From: Acidobacteriota bacterium
Lineage (GTDB): Bacteria; Acidobacteriota; Vicinamibacteria; Fen-336
Assembly (NCBI GenBank): GCA_022340545.1
Contig: JAJDNV010000023.1
Coordinates: 1-43,633, forward strand
Direction of reading: 5' to 3'
DNA length: 43,633 nucleotides
Position numbers and translations under genes: made by a program. Positions 1-8,433 of this stretch are shown piece by piece; position 1 is the stretch's first letter, and every line of letters starts with the position of its first letter. The notes under the pieces were generated by a model. The model searched no databases. It saw nothing but the letters and a program-made list of their open reading frames with translations, and had not been told where the DNA came from.

Positions 1-254
1 TCCGCGCTGGCCGGCCCGGGCGAGTCCATCCCGACCGCCCGCACCCTCTCCCGGGCCACGCCCGTCCGCTCGAGGATCTCGTCGAAGCTCTGGGCCAGCG
101 CCTCCACCGCGATGCCCGCCCCTTCCTGCACCCGGCTCGGCCTCTCCACCATGGAGTCGACGAGGAACCGTCCCGACGGCTCGAGGACCGTCGCGTTGTT
201 CTTGTTCCCACCGTTGTCCAGCCCCACCACGACCCACTGGTCCCGCGTCGGCAT
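1..254 (-). CDS. ROK-family sugar kinase, N-terminal fragment
   Basis: The gene runs off the left edge of the window, so only about 84 N-terminal residues are visible. The start ATG follows a good AAGGAG ribosome site with a short spacer. The first residues (VVVGLDNGGNKNNATVLE) form the beta-strand plus phosphate-1 loop of the ASKHA/ROK fold, where a conserved Asp and a Gly-Gly turn precede the variable strand. A second strand ends in GMDSPGP, as in ROK kinases. ROK kinases phosphorylate glucose or other hexoses with ATP in the cytoplasm; some family members are regulators, but no N-terminal HTH is present here. The Asn-rich variant of the phosphate loop (GGNKNN in place of the usual GGTK) is unusual. 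Substrate cannot be told from the fragment. The glycoside hydrolase and sugar isomerase downstream suggest a carbohydrate context. Confidence 0.75.
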   Translation of the reverse strand, partial: MPTRDQWVVVGLDNGGNKNNATVLEPSGRFLVDSMVERPSRVQEGAGIAVEALAQSFDEILERTGVARERVRAVGMDSPGPASA

Positions 255-365
255 GAGCTCTCCTTACTGTGATCGACCGGCCGGGCCGGCCAAGAGACGG
301 AATTGTACCCGCCCTGCGTGTGGCGTCCAGGCGACGGCACCATGGTGCCGCGGGATCAGTCGTTT

Positions 366-371
366 TAGAAT
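366..371 (+). promoter_or_regulatory. -10-like element TAGAAT of a probably leaderless transcript
   Basis: TAGAAT ends exactly 7 nt before the A of the ATG at 378, the usual distance from a -10 to the transcription start. No Shine-Dalgarno sequence lies between. I see no convincing -35. The same layout recurs at 28876, 40319, 35041 and 31166. Confidence 0.45.
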
Positions 372-377
372 CGGGAC

Positions 378-1223
378 ATGGATCGGAAAGTCATCGAGCG
401 CAGGGCGTGTCGCGGAGCCGTCGTCTGCGTGTTGGCGACGGTGCTGGGCGCCTCGGGGGCGCCGGCGTCGGCCGGCGAGGTCGAGCTGGCCGTCCAGGTC
501 GGAAGGTCGTTGCCGTTCTACGAGCAGTCGTTCGCCCTCAACCCGGGCGACTTCGTGCCACCCGACTACCCCATCGAGACCTCCGGGGCGTTCAATCTCG
601 AGCTGGGGGGCGGACTGACGCTGTCCGGAGGCCTCACATGGCGGTTCTCGGACGTCGTCGGCCTCGAGGCGCGGGTGGACAGCGCCAAAGTGGAGCTGGA
701 GGTCACGGGGGGGCGGGTGAGCGGCGACCTTGGAGACCTCGTCCCCGGCGTGCCGTCGATCCCGGTATCGGGTGATCTCTCGGGCGAGACGCAGATCGAT
801 CGCCTCACACCCGTCTCGCTCAACCTCCAGGTGGGCGTCGGGGACCAGGTCCGCTTCGTGATCTCGGGGGGGGCGAGCTACATCCCCGCCACCACGGTGG
901 CCGCGACGGTGCAGGTCCGCCTCGGGGCGAGCGACATCCCGGGGCTCCCTCCGATCACGCTCCCGGGCCTGAGCGTCACCGCTGCCGCCACCCTGGACGG
1001 CGGCTTCGGAGGAAACCTGGGAGCGGGACTGCGGATCGCGGTGAGTCCCCAGGTGGCGTTCGTCGTCGAGGGGCGGGCCTTCGGCTTCCCCACGCGGGAG
1101 CTCCATTGGGGCTCGGGCAGCGGCAGCTCAGCGATCGAGGACGCCCTGGCCGACGCCCTGGATCCGATCGAGTTCCAGTACGGCTTCTTCCAGGCCACGG
1201 GCGGGCTCGCCATCACCTTCTGA
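378..1223 (+). CDS. Outer-membrane beta-barrel-like protein
   Basis: A 281-residue protein with a signal peptide (Arg-rich n-region, hydrophobic core VVCVLATVLGA, cleavage near ASAGE). The rest is made of alternating hydrophobic/polar strands rich in Gly, Val and Leu (LELGGGLTLSGGLTWRF, LNLQVGVGDQVRFVISGGASY, FGGNLGAGLRIAVSPQVAFVVEG), and the chain ends in ITF. A C-terminal Phe is the usual BAM recognition signal of outer-membrane barrels. These features resemble OmpW/OmpA-like small barrels, but I cannot assign a named family or ligand. A Pro/Gly-rich loop (residues about 195-205) interrupts the barrel. The gene probably has its own promoter just upstream and no Shine-Dalgarno site. It stands before the secreted glycoside hydrolase, so a link to uptake of glycan products is possible but unproven. 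Confidence 0.6.
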   Translation: MDRKVIERRACRGAVVCVLATVLGASGAPASAGEVELAVQVGRSLPFYEQSFALNPGDFVPPDYPIETSGAFNLELGGGLTLSGGLTWRFSDVVGLEARVDSAKVELEVTGGRVSGDLGDLVPGVPSIPVSGDLSGETQIDRLTPVSLNLQVGVGDQVRFVISGGASYIPATTVAATVQVRLGASDIPGLPPITLPGLSVTAAATLDGGFGGNLGAGLRIAVSPQVAFVVEGRAFGFPTRELHWGSGSGSSAIEDALADALDPIEFQYGFFQATGGLAITF

Positions 1224-1301
1224 GTCGGCGGTGTCTCGCCGGAGGCGTGTCGGCAGCGCCGGGCCTCCGACAGACGCTGCCGGCGGGACTGGAGGACGAT
1301 C

Positions 1302-3200
1302 ATGAAACAGCTTGCTCGCTTCGGCCTCACCGTTCTGCTGTCGGGACTGCTGGCCCCCGCAACCTTCGGCGCGCCGCACCCGGTCTCGGGTGACCGGGCC
1401 ACGTGGCATCCGCTCACCGTGACCCTCATCGGCCCGGACAGCAGCGAAACCGCCTCCCCCAACCCCTACCTCGACGTCCGCCTCTCGGTGCGCTTCGAGA
1501 ACGGCGAGGCGGCGTACGACGTGCCGGGCTATTACGCCGCCGACGGCACCGCCGCGGAGACGGGGGCGGAGGCCGGCAACGTGTGGAGGGTCCACTTCGT
1601 GCCAGATCGCGCGGGAGAGTGGCGCTACACGATCTCCTTCCGCACCGGTGAGGGGATCGCCCTGAGCGATGACCCCGATGCCGGCACCGCCCTGGAAGGC
1701 GACGGAGAGACGGGCTCGATCTCCGTCGAGCCGGACGAAGAGGCCCGGGGTCTCCTGAGATACGTGGGCGAGCGCTACCTGCGCTATGCGGGCAGCGGTG
1801 AGTGGTTCCTGAAGGCCGGGGCGGACAGCCCGGAGAACTTCCTCGCCTACGAGGGATTCGACGGCGAGAGAGGACGCTCGACCGCGGGCGAGGAGCGTGA
1901 GGGCGAGGCCGCCCTCGCCCCCCGGCACGTCTACGCGCCGCACGTCCCGGACTTCCGCGGCGGCGACCCCACCTGGCGGGGCAGCCGGGGAAAGGGCATC
2001 ATCGGCGCGCTGAACTACCTCGCGGGCAAGGGGGTCAACAGCGTCTACTTCCTCACCATGAACGTGGCCGGGGACGGGAACGACGTCTGGCCCTGGCGCA
2101 CGAGCGAGGAGCGCTTCCGCTTCGACTGCTCGAAGCTGGATCAGTGGGAGATCGTCTTCTCGCACATGGACCGCCTCGGCATCGCGCTCCATGTGGTGCT
2201 CACCGAGACCGAGAACGAGTCGCTCATGGAGCTCGAGGAGGGCGGGGTGTTCTTTGCCGAACGGCGCAAGCTCTATTACCGGGAGCTCGTCGCCCGCTTC
2301 GGCCATCACCGGGCGATTGTGTGGAACCTCGGCGAGGAGAACGGCTGGGACGATCGACACAAGGACTCCACGGCCAACGCCGGCCTGCCGAACTCGCACG
2401 AGCAGCGCAAGGCCTTTGCCGACCACCTTCGGGCGATCGACCCCTACGACCGGCCGATCGTCGTCCACACCCTCCCGGGCCGCCAGATGGATATCTACTC
2501 CCAGCTGCTCGGACACGAGTCGTTCGAGGGGGCCTCGCTCCAGATCAGCCCGGTCGAGCAGGTCCACGCCGAGACGATGAAGTGGGTCGAGCGGTCGGCG
2601 GAGAAGGGCCGGCCATGGGTCGTCAACCTGGATGAGATCGGGCCCGCCTCCGACGGGGTCCTCCCCGACGCCGACGACCCTGACCACGACGCGGTGCGAC
2701 ACCACGCGCTCTGGGGCAACCTGATGGCCGGGGGCGGTGGCTGCGAGTGGTACTTCGGCTACAAGTACCCACACAACGACCTGAACCTCGAGGATTTCCG
2801 CAGCCGCGACCGGATGTGGGACCAGACGCGCCACGCGGTGGAGTTCTTCCGGAAGCATCTCCCCTTCCCCGAGATGAGGTCGGCGGACGGGTACGTGATG
2901 CGGGACGGGGCCTGGGTCCTCGCGAAACCCGGAAGCGTCTACGCCGTGTACTTGCCCCCGACCCCGACCGGAGAGGACCCCCCGAGACCCGCGAACCTGT
3001 GGCTCCCCTCGGCCGAGTACGCCGTCCGCTGGTACGACCCGCGCAACGGCGGGGCGCTTCGGGAGGGCCCGGTGACCACCGTGAGCGGCCCCGGCTACCG
3101 ATCCCTCGGGCCTCCGCCCGGCGACCCAAGCGACGACTGGGTGACGCTGGTCACGCTCACCGGGACGGCACCGAAGGAGGTCCCGCCCCCACCGCGGTGA
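1302..3200 (+). CDS. Secreted glycoside hydrolase with DUF5060 N-terminal domain
   Basis: A 632-residue exported enzyme. Residues 1-24 form a signal peptide. Residues about 30-115 match the DUF5060 beta-sandwich found at the N-terminus of many putative glycoside hydrolases (YLDVRLSVRFENG, then VPGYYAADG, and WRVHFVPDRAGEWRYTISF). The middle forms a (beta/alpha)8 barrel of the GH-A type: VWNLGEENGW (Glu345/346) is the likely acid/base strand and VVNLDEIGP (Glu445) the likely nucleophile strand, about 100 residues apart as expected for that clan. The C-terminal 100 residues (WVLAKPGSVYAVYLP, then AVRWYDPRNGG) resemble the putative collagen-binding domain that often closes such proteins. Members usually act on polysaccharides in the periplasm or outside the cell; the substrate here is unknown. 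The ATG follows GGAGGACGATC, a good ribosome site. The gene starts 78 bp after the barrel protein and may be co-transcribed with it. Confidence 0.8.
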   Translation: MKQLARFGLTVLLSGLLAPATFGAPHPVSGDRATWHPLTVTLIGPDSSETASPNPYLDVRLSVRFENGEAAYDVPGYYAADGTAAETGAEAGNVWRVHFVPDRAGEWRYTISFRTGEGIALSDDPDAGTALEGDGETGSISVEPDEEARGLLRYVGERYLRYAGSGEWFLKAGADSPENFLAYEGFDGERGRSTAGEEREGEAALAPRHVYAPHVPDFRGGDPTWRGSRGKGIIGALNYLAGKGVNSVYFLTMNVAGDGNDVWPWRTSEERFRFDCSKLDQWEIVFSHMDRLGIALHVVLTETENESLMELEEGGVFFAERRKLYYRELVARFGHHRAIVWNLGEENGWDDRHKDSTANAGLPNSHEQRKAFADHLRAIDPYDRPIVVHTLPGRQMDIYSQLLGHESFEGASLQISPVEQVHAETMKWVERSAEKGRPWVVNLDEIGPASDGVLPDADDPDHDAVRHHALWGNLMAGGGGCEWYFGYKYPHNDLNLEDFRSRDRMWDQTRHAVEFFRKHLPFPEMRSADGYVMRDGAWVLAKPGSVYAVYLPPTPTGEDPPRPANLWLPSAEYAVRWYDPRNGGALREGPVTTVSGPGYRSLGPPPGDPSDDWVTLVTLTGTAPKEVPPPPR

Positions 3201-3217
3201 AGGAGGCCACCCACCCC

Positions 3218-3976
3218 CTAGAGAGCGCTCCGGATGCCCCAGGGGCGGGCCCAGCCGAGACCGTCGACGGTCCCGGCACGCGGGTGATACTCGCATCCGA
3301 CCCAACCCGGGAAACCCAGGTCGTCGATGAGGGCAAAGAGGCGTGGGTAGTCGATCTCCTGCGTCTCGTCCGGCTCGTGGCGGCCGGGCACGCCGCCGAT
3401 CTGGAAGTGGCCGATGACGTCGATGTTCGCCCTGATGGTCTCGGCGAGACCGCCTTCCATGATCTGCATGTGGTAGCAGTCGTACTGCAGGTAGACGTTG
3501 GACCTCCCCACCTGCTCGATGATGCGACGTGCCTGGGCAGATCCGGTCAGGAAGTACCCGGGGTTGTCCCGCGTGTTGAGCGGCTCGAGGAGGAGCCGAA
3601 CGCCGTCCGGCTCGGCCTGCTCGGAGGCCCAGCGCAGGTTGGCGACAAAGGTCGCCTCGGCGTCCGGGTGGTCGGTCGGCCCCGCCAGGCAGTGGAGCTG
3701 GCGGCAGCCGGCCGCCCGGGCATACTCGAGCGCCCGAGTCAGCGCCACTCGGAACTCGTGCTCGCGTCCCGGGATCGCACCGACCCCGGGCATGACGTTC
3801 ATCAACACCGCCGTCAGGTTGTGACGCCGCACCCGCTCGGCAACGTCCTCCTTCGACTCGCCATACGGCAGCTGGATCTCAACGCCGCGAAACCCCACGT
3901 GGGCCGCCAGCTCGAACCGATCGAGCAGGTCGACCTCGCGAAACAGCATCTCGACGCTCGCCGCCAGTCTGGGCAT
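3218..3976 (-). CDS. hyi: Hydroxypyruvate isomerase family protein
   Basis: A 252-residue protein of the xylose-isomerase-like TIM-barrel fold, close to the usual Hyi length of about 258. The start MPRLAASVEMLFREV and the stretch VGFRGVEIQLPY are typical of Hyi/OtnI. Likely metal ligands sit in LLLEPLN (about Glu143), YLQYDCYHMQ (about Asp178), GHFQIGGVPGRHEP and GCEYHP (about Glu240). Hyi interconverts hydroxypyruvate and tartronate semialdehyde in glyoxylate metabolism; OtnI, its close relative, isomerises 2-oxo-tetronates. I cannot separate these two from sequence alone. The ATG follows CGGGAG with a 7-nt spacer. The gene is convergent with the glycoside hydrolase, and no partner enzyme (glyoxylate carboligase or tartronate semialdehyde reductase) is adjacent. 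Confidence 0.85.
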   Translation of the reverse strand: MPRLAASVEMLFREVDLLDRFELAAHVGFRGVEIQLPYGESKEDVAERVRRHNLTAVLMNVMPGVGAIPGREHEFRVALTRALEYARAAGCRQLHCLAGPTDHPDAEATFVANLRWASEQAEPDGVRLLLEPLNTRDNPGYFLTGSAQARRIIEQVGRSNVYLQYDCYHMQIMEGGLAETIRANIDVIGHFQIGGVPGRHEPDETQEIDYPRLFALIDDLGFPGWVGCEYHPRAGTVDGLGWARPWGIRSAL

Positions 3977-4084
3977 CGTGTCACTCCCGGGTCATGACGA
4001 CAGAACATATCAGATGCGCTCGGGTCGGCTCACCGCGGGCACGAGAGCGGACTTGTGGTAGCGTCACCAGGCCCCGCGACACCC

Positions 4085-4162
4085 ATGAGGAACGAGATCT
4101 GCGCCATCTTCAGCATCCGGGGGATTCCCCTGGCCGCCTCCATCGGGGGCCCGAGGGGCTAG
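4085..4162 (+). CDS. Possible 25-codon small ORF upstream of apaH
   Basis: An ATG-started 25-codon frame (MRNEICAIFSIRG...) stops 2 nt before the apaH GTG. Nearly every third codon position is G or C, as in real genes of this window, and a -10-like TAGCGT lies at 4059-4064. It has no Shine-Dalgarno sequence and no recognised family. It could be a leader peptide coupled to apaH, a gene remnant, or chance. Confidence 0.25.
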   Translation: MRNEICAIFSIRGIPLAASIGGPRG

Positions 4163-4164
4163 CG

Positions 4165-4968
4165 GTGGCCACCTACGCCATCGGCGACGTCCAGGGTTGC
4201 CTCCGAACGCTCCAGCGGCTCCTGAGGCAGGTTCGTTTCGACGCTGCCGCAGACCGCCTGTGGCTGGTCGGTGATCTCGTCAACCGGGGCCCTCGCTCGC
4301 TCGAGGTCCTGCGGTGGGCCCGCTCGCTGCGCGAAGGGCTCACCGTCGTGCTGGGCAATCACGACCTGCACCTCATCGGCCGGGCTCACGGGACCCGGCC
4401 GCCCAAGCGTCACGACACGCTGGAAGCGGTCCTCGCGGCGCCCGACCGCGACGAGCTGATCGACTGGCTGCGGCGGAGACCCCTGCTGCACCGCGAGGGC
4501 TCCTTTGTCCTCGTGCACGCCGGGCTACTCCCGCCATGGACACTCGAGGAGGCGGCGACGCGGGCTCGTGAGGTCGAGGCGGCGCTCGGGGGCCCAAGGC
4601 CCAAGCGTCTGCTGAAAGCGCTCGCGACGAGAAAGCCCCCGGCCTGGCGCCAGGACCTCGACACGGCCGACCGCCTCCTCGTGGCGGTTCAGTCCTTCAC
4701 ACGCCTGCGCACCTGCCGCACGGACGGCCGGGTGTGCGAGAGGTTCACCGGTCCCCCGGAGGATGCGCCGGAGGGCTGTCTCCCCTGGTTCCAGCTCCGG
4801 GACGATCGGGCCGCCAGGACAACCGTCATCTGTGGGCACTGGGCCACCCTCGGGCTTCGAACGAGACCCGGCCTGTTGGCGATCGACACCGGTTGTGTCT
4901 GGGGCGGCCCGCTGACGGCGGTGCGACTCGAGGACCAGGAGGTCTTCCAGGAGCCGTTTGCGGATTGA
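4165..4968 (+). CDS. apaH: Bis(5'-nucleosyl)-tetraphosphatase (symmetrical) ApaH
   Basis: A 267-residue calcineurin-like phosphoesterase; E. coli ApaH has 280 residues. It splits diadenosine tetraphosphate into two ADP and controls levels of this stress nucleotide and of Np4-capped RNA. The dinuclear metal site is readable: YAIGDVQGC near the start (Asp8, and Gln where generic phosphoesterases have His, as in ApaH), then GDLVNRGP, GNHDLHL and LVHAGLLPPW, and near the C-terminus CGHWATLG. I chose the GTG at 4165 because the conserved ATYAIGDVQGC begins directly after it and GAGGGG lies 8 nt upstream; longer frames add only unconserved residues. The gene is followed by a 134-bp gap. There is no apaG, ksgA or folA beside it, unlike in enterobacteria. 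Confidence 0.9.
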   Translation: MATYAIGDVQGCLRTLQRLLRQVRFDAAADRLWLVGDLVNRGPRSLEVLRWARSLREGLTVVLGNHDLHLIGRAHGTRPPKRHDTLEAVLAAPDRDELIDWLRRRPLLHREGSFVLVHAGLLPPWTLEEAATRAREVEAALGGPRPKRLLKALATRKPPAWRQDLDTADRLLVAVQSFTRLRTCRTDGRVCERFTGPPEDAPEGCLPWFQLRDDRAARTTVICGHWATLGLRTRPGLLAIDTGCVWGGPLTAVRLEDQEVFQEPFAD

Positions 4969-5102
4969 CGGTGGCGGCGTGTCGGCGACTCGCGCCGATC
5001 GGGAGCGAATCCCAAATCACGTGCCCTCCCGACGTCCGAGGTGATAGCATCCCCCGCGCGTGAGTCGAAATCCGCCCGGCAGACCCTGCGAAGGAGCCTT
5101 CC

Positions 5103-8100
5103 ATGAGTCATAAGCACATGGCACTCATCCTGGCCACGACCCTGATGGCCGTCGGTCTTCATGCCGCGGAGAAGGCGACCGACGAGGACAAGGAGCTCCT
5201 CTCGGCCGAGACGTTCAAAGGCCTCGAGCTGCGGGGCATCGGACCGGCGGTGTCCTCGGGACGCATCGGGGACCTCGCCGTCCACCCAACGCGACACAGC
5301 ACGTACTACGTGGCGGTGTCCTCGGGCGGGGTCTGGAAGACCGTCAACTCGGGAACGACCTGGACGCCCCTCTTCGACGAGGAAGGATCCTACTCGATCG
5401 GCTGCGTGACCCTCGACCCCAACGATCCCCTCGTCGTGTGGGTGGGGACCGGCGAGAACAACTCCCAGCGCTCCGTCTCCTACGGCGACGGCCTGTACAA
5501 GTCCGTCGACGGAGGGACGAGCTGGGAGAACGTGGGGCTGAAGGATTCGGAGCACATCTCGAAGATCGTCGTCGATCCCCGGGACTCCGACGTCGTCTTT
5601 GTGGCCGCCCAGGGACCACTGTGGAGATCGGGTGGCGATCGGGGGCTCTACAAGACCACGGATGGCGGCAAGACCTGGAGCCACTCGCTCGACATCGATG
5701 AGGACACCGGCGTCACCGACGTCTGGATGGACCCCCGGAACCCGGACGTGCTCTACGCCGCCGCCTATCAGAGGCGGCGCCACGTCTGGACGCTGATCAA
5801 CGGCGGCCCCGGGTCCGGCATCTACAAGTCCACGGACGCCGGCGCCAGCTGGACGGAGATGACCAACGGCCTGCCCGAGGCGGACATGGGTCGCATCGGC
5901 CTGGCCGTCTCCCCCGCGAACCCCGACGTCGTCTATGCAATCGTCGAGGCCGCCGAGGAGGGGGGCTTCTACCGCTCCACGGACGCCGGGGTCAACTGGA
6001 AGAAGATGAGCGACTACATGTCGCAGAGCCCCCAGTACTACAACGAGATCATCCCCGACCCGGTGAAGGTGGACCGCGTCTACTCGATGGACACCTGGAT
6101 GCACGTCACCGAGGACGGGGGCGAGACCTTCAAGAAGGTCGGGGAGAAGTACAAGCACGTCGACAACCATGCCCTGTGGATCGACCCGGAGAACACGGAC
6201 TACCTCCTCGTCGGGTGCGACGGTGGGATCTACGAGAGCTTCGATCGAGGTGCGACGTGGAATTTCAAGTCGAACCTCTCGGTGACCCAGTTCTACCGGG
6301 TCTCGGTCGACAACGCCGAGCCCTTCTACAACATCTACGGCGGCACCCAGGACAACAACACCCTCGGGGGCCCCTCTCGCACCGCGACCGCCCACGGAAT
6401 CACCAACTCCGACTGGATCGTGACTGTGGGCGGCGACGGGTACGAGACGGTGGTCGATCCCGAGGACCCGAACATTCTCTACTCCCAGTGGCAGTACGGC
6501 GGTCTCGTTCGGTACGACAAGAAGACCGGCGAGACGATCGACATCAAGCCGAAAGCCGAGCCCGGCGAGCCGCCGCTCCGCTTCAACTGGGACTCACCCC
6601 TGATCATCAGCCCCCACTCGCGGACCCGTCTCTATTTCGCGGCCCAGCGGCTCTTCCGCAGCGACGACCGCGGTGACAGCTGGCGGGCGGTGAGCCCGGA
6701 CCTGAGCGCGCAGATCGATCGCAACACGCTCCCGGTCATGGGGCGGGTGTGGAGCGTGGACGCCGTGGCCAAGAACGCCTCCACGTCTTTCTACGGCAAC
6801 ATCGTCTCGCTCTCCGAGTCGCCGCTCGTGGAGGGGCTGATCTACGTGGGGACCGACGACGGCCTCATCCAGGTCACCGAGGACGGCGGCGAGACCTGGC
6901 GCAAGATCGAGGAGTTCCCCGGGATCCCGCCCAGGACCTACGTGTCGGACATCGAGACCTCCTTCCACGAGGCCGACACCGTCTACGCCTCCTTCGACAA
7001 CCACAAGATGGCCGACTTCAAGCCCTATATCCTCAAGAGCGCCGACCGGGGTCGGACCTGGACCCCGATCTCCGGTGACCTGCCGGAGCGCGGGACCGTG
7101 TATGCGCTGGCCGAGGACCACGAGAAGGCGTCGCTGCTCTTCGCGGGCACCGAGTTCGGCGTCTTCTTCTCGATCGAGGGCGGCGGTCGCTGGATCCAGC
7201 TCGAGGGGGGCATTCCCCCCATCGCGGTCAGGGACATCGACATCCAGAGGCGGGAGAGCGACCTGGCCCTCGGCACGTTCGGCCGGGGCTTCTACATCCT
7301 CGACGACTACTCCCCGCTGCGCCTGGTGAACGAGGAGATGCTGGAGAGTGAGGCCACGCTCTTCCCCGTGAAGAAGGCCTGGATGTTCATCCCCTCGACC
7401 CCCCTGAGCCTGCCCGAGAAGGGTGACATGGGGCACGCCTTCTTCACCGCGCCGAACCCGCCCTTCGGGGCCGTCTTCACCTACTACCTGAAGGAGAAGA
7501 TTCAGACCCGGAAGGAGAGGCGGCGGGAGGCCGAGAAGAAGATCGAGGAGGACGGGGGCGACGTCGCCTACCCGAGCTGGGACGAGCTGCGGGCGGAGGC
7601 CCGCGAGGAGAAGCCGATCGTATTGCTGACGGTGAGCGACTCGGAGGGCCACGTGGTCCGACGTGTGAGCGGGCCGGTCGAAGCGGGCTTCCACCGGGTG
7701 GCCTGGGATCTGCGATACCCGGCGGCGGACCCGACGGATCTCGAGCCGTCGACCGAGTACAGCCCATACGCCGAGCCCCCCATCGGACCGCTGGCTGCGC
7801 CCGGCACCTACCGCGTCACTCTCGCCAAGCGCGTGGACGGCGAGCTCACGTCGCTCGGCGAGACACAGACGTTCACGACCGAGACACTCGGCACCGGGAG
7901 CCTGCCTCCTCCGGACAGGTCAGCGCTGCTGGCCTTCCAGGAGAAGACCGGGCGCCTGCAGCGCGCCGTGCTCGGCGCCGTCGAGACGGCCGGCGAGGCC
8001 CGGAAGCGCCTCGATTACCTGAAGCAGGCCCTCGACGATACCCCGGCCGCGGACCCGGCGCTGGCCGACGAGGCCCGCGCGATCGAAGGACGGCTGAAGG

Positions 8101-8387
8101 ACCTCGAGGTGGCCCTGTCCGGCGATCAGGTTGTGGCCGGGTACCAGGAGCCGACCCCGCTGTCGATCGTGGCGCGAGTGCAGGGGATCGTCTCCGGCCA
8201 CTGGATGACGACCCAGGCCCCGACGGCCACACACCGGCGAGCCTACGAGATCGCGGCGGAGGAGTTCGCGGACGTTCTCGCCCGGCTTCAGGCATCGATG
8301 AACGACCTGCAGGCACTCGAGGCGAAGGCCGAGGCGGCGGGCGCCCCCTGGACGCCGGGACGCGTGCCCCGCTGGGAGCCCGAGTGA
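5103..8387 (+). CDS. Large secreted Asp-box (VPS10/sortilin-like) repeat protein
   Basis: A 1094-residue exported protein. Residues 1-22 form a signal peptide ending in LHAAEK. At least eleven Asp-box motifs (S/T-x-D-x-G-x-x-W/F) follow, for example VWKTVNSGTTW, LYKSVDGGTSW, LYKTTDGGKTW, IYKSTDAGASW, FYRSTDAGVNW, HVTEDGGETF, IYESFDRGATW, FRSDDRGDSW, QVTEDGGETW and LKSADRGRTW. They form one or two ten-bladed propellers like sortilin/VPS10 proteins. After about residue 740 comes a domain starting DDYSPLRLVNEEM, then a charged helix (LKEKIQTRKERRREAEKK), a beta-sandwich-like part (VVRRVSGPVEAGFHRVAWDLRYP) and a helical C-terminus. Relatives are common in Acidobacteria, Gemmatimonadetes and Bacteroidetes and are usually called glycosyl hydrolases, but Asp boxes alone do not show catalysis. 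AAGGAG lies 5-6 nt before the ATG, and a -10-like TAGCAT lies at 5045-5050. Confidence 0.85.
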   Translation: MSHKHMALILATTLMAVGLHAAEKATDEDKELLSAETFKGLELRGIGPAVSSGRIGDLAVHPTRHSTYYVAVSSGGVWKTVNSGTTWTPLFDEEGSYSIGCVTLDPNDPLVVWVGTGENNSQRSVSYGDGLYKSVDGGTSWENVGLKDSEHISKIVVDPRDSDVVFVAAQGPLWRSGGDRGLYKTTDGGKTWSHSLDIDEDTGVTDVWMDPRNPDVLYAAAYQRRRHVWTLINGGPGSGIYKSTDAGASWTEMTNGLPEADMGRIGLAVSPANPDVVYAIVEAAEEGGFYRSTDAGVNWKKMSDYMSQSPQYYNEIIPDPVKVDRVYSMDTWMHVTEDGGETFKKVGEKYKHVDNHALWIDPENTDYLLVGCDGGIYESFDRGATWNFKSNLSVTQFYRVSVDNAEPFYNIYGGTQDNNTLGGPSRTATAHGITNSDWIVTVGGDGYETVVDPEDPNILYSQWQYGGLVRYDKKTGETIDIKPKAEPGEPPLRFNWDSPLIISPHSRTRLYFAAQRLFRSDDRGDSWRAVSPDLSAQIDRNTLPVMGRVWSVDAVAKNASTSFYGNIVSLSESPLVEGLIYVGTDDGLIQVTEDGGETWRKIEEFPGIPPRTYVSDIETSFHEADTVYASFDNHKMADFKPYILKSADRGRTWTPISGDLPERGTVYALAEDHEKASLLFAGTEFGVFFSIEGGGRWIQLEGGIPPIAVRDIDIQRRESDLALGTFGRGFYILDDYSPLRLVNEEMLESEATLFPVKKAWMFIPSTPLSLPEKGDMGHAFFTAPNPPFGAVFTYYLKEKIQTRKERRREAEKKIEEDGGDVAYPSWDELRAEAREEKPIVLLTVSDSEGHVVRRVSGPVEAGFHRVAWDLRYPAADPTDLEPSTEYSPYAEPPIGPLAAPGTYRVTLAKRVDGELTSLGETQTFTTETLGTGSLPPPDRSALLAFQEKTGRLQRAVLGAVETAGEARKRLDYLKQALDDTPAADPALADEARAIEGRLKDLEVALSGDQVVAGYQEPTPLSIVARVQGIVSGHWMTTQAPTATHRRAYEIAAEEFADVLARLQASMNDLQALEAKAEAAGAPWTPGRVPRWEPE

Positions 8388-8433
8388 GTCCCTGGTTCCC
8401 TGGCGTGACGGAACGCTCGCCCCGGGGCCGACC

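Noticed and set aside
1128-3305. 725-codon open frame on the minus strand
   Set aside because: It mirrors the glycoside hydrolase gene on the plus strand. Long antisense frames are expected in GC-rich genes, and its translation shows no domain.
4689-6395. 568-codon minus-strand frame
   Set aside because: Antisense to apaH and the Asp-box gene; low-complexity Val/Asp/Gly composition and no recognisable motif.
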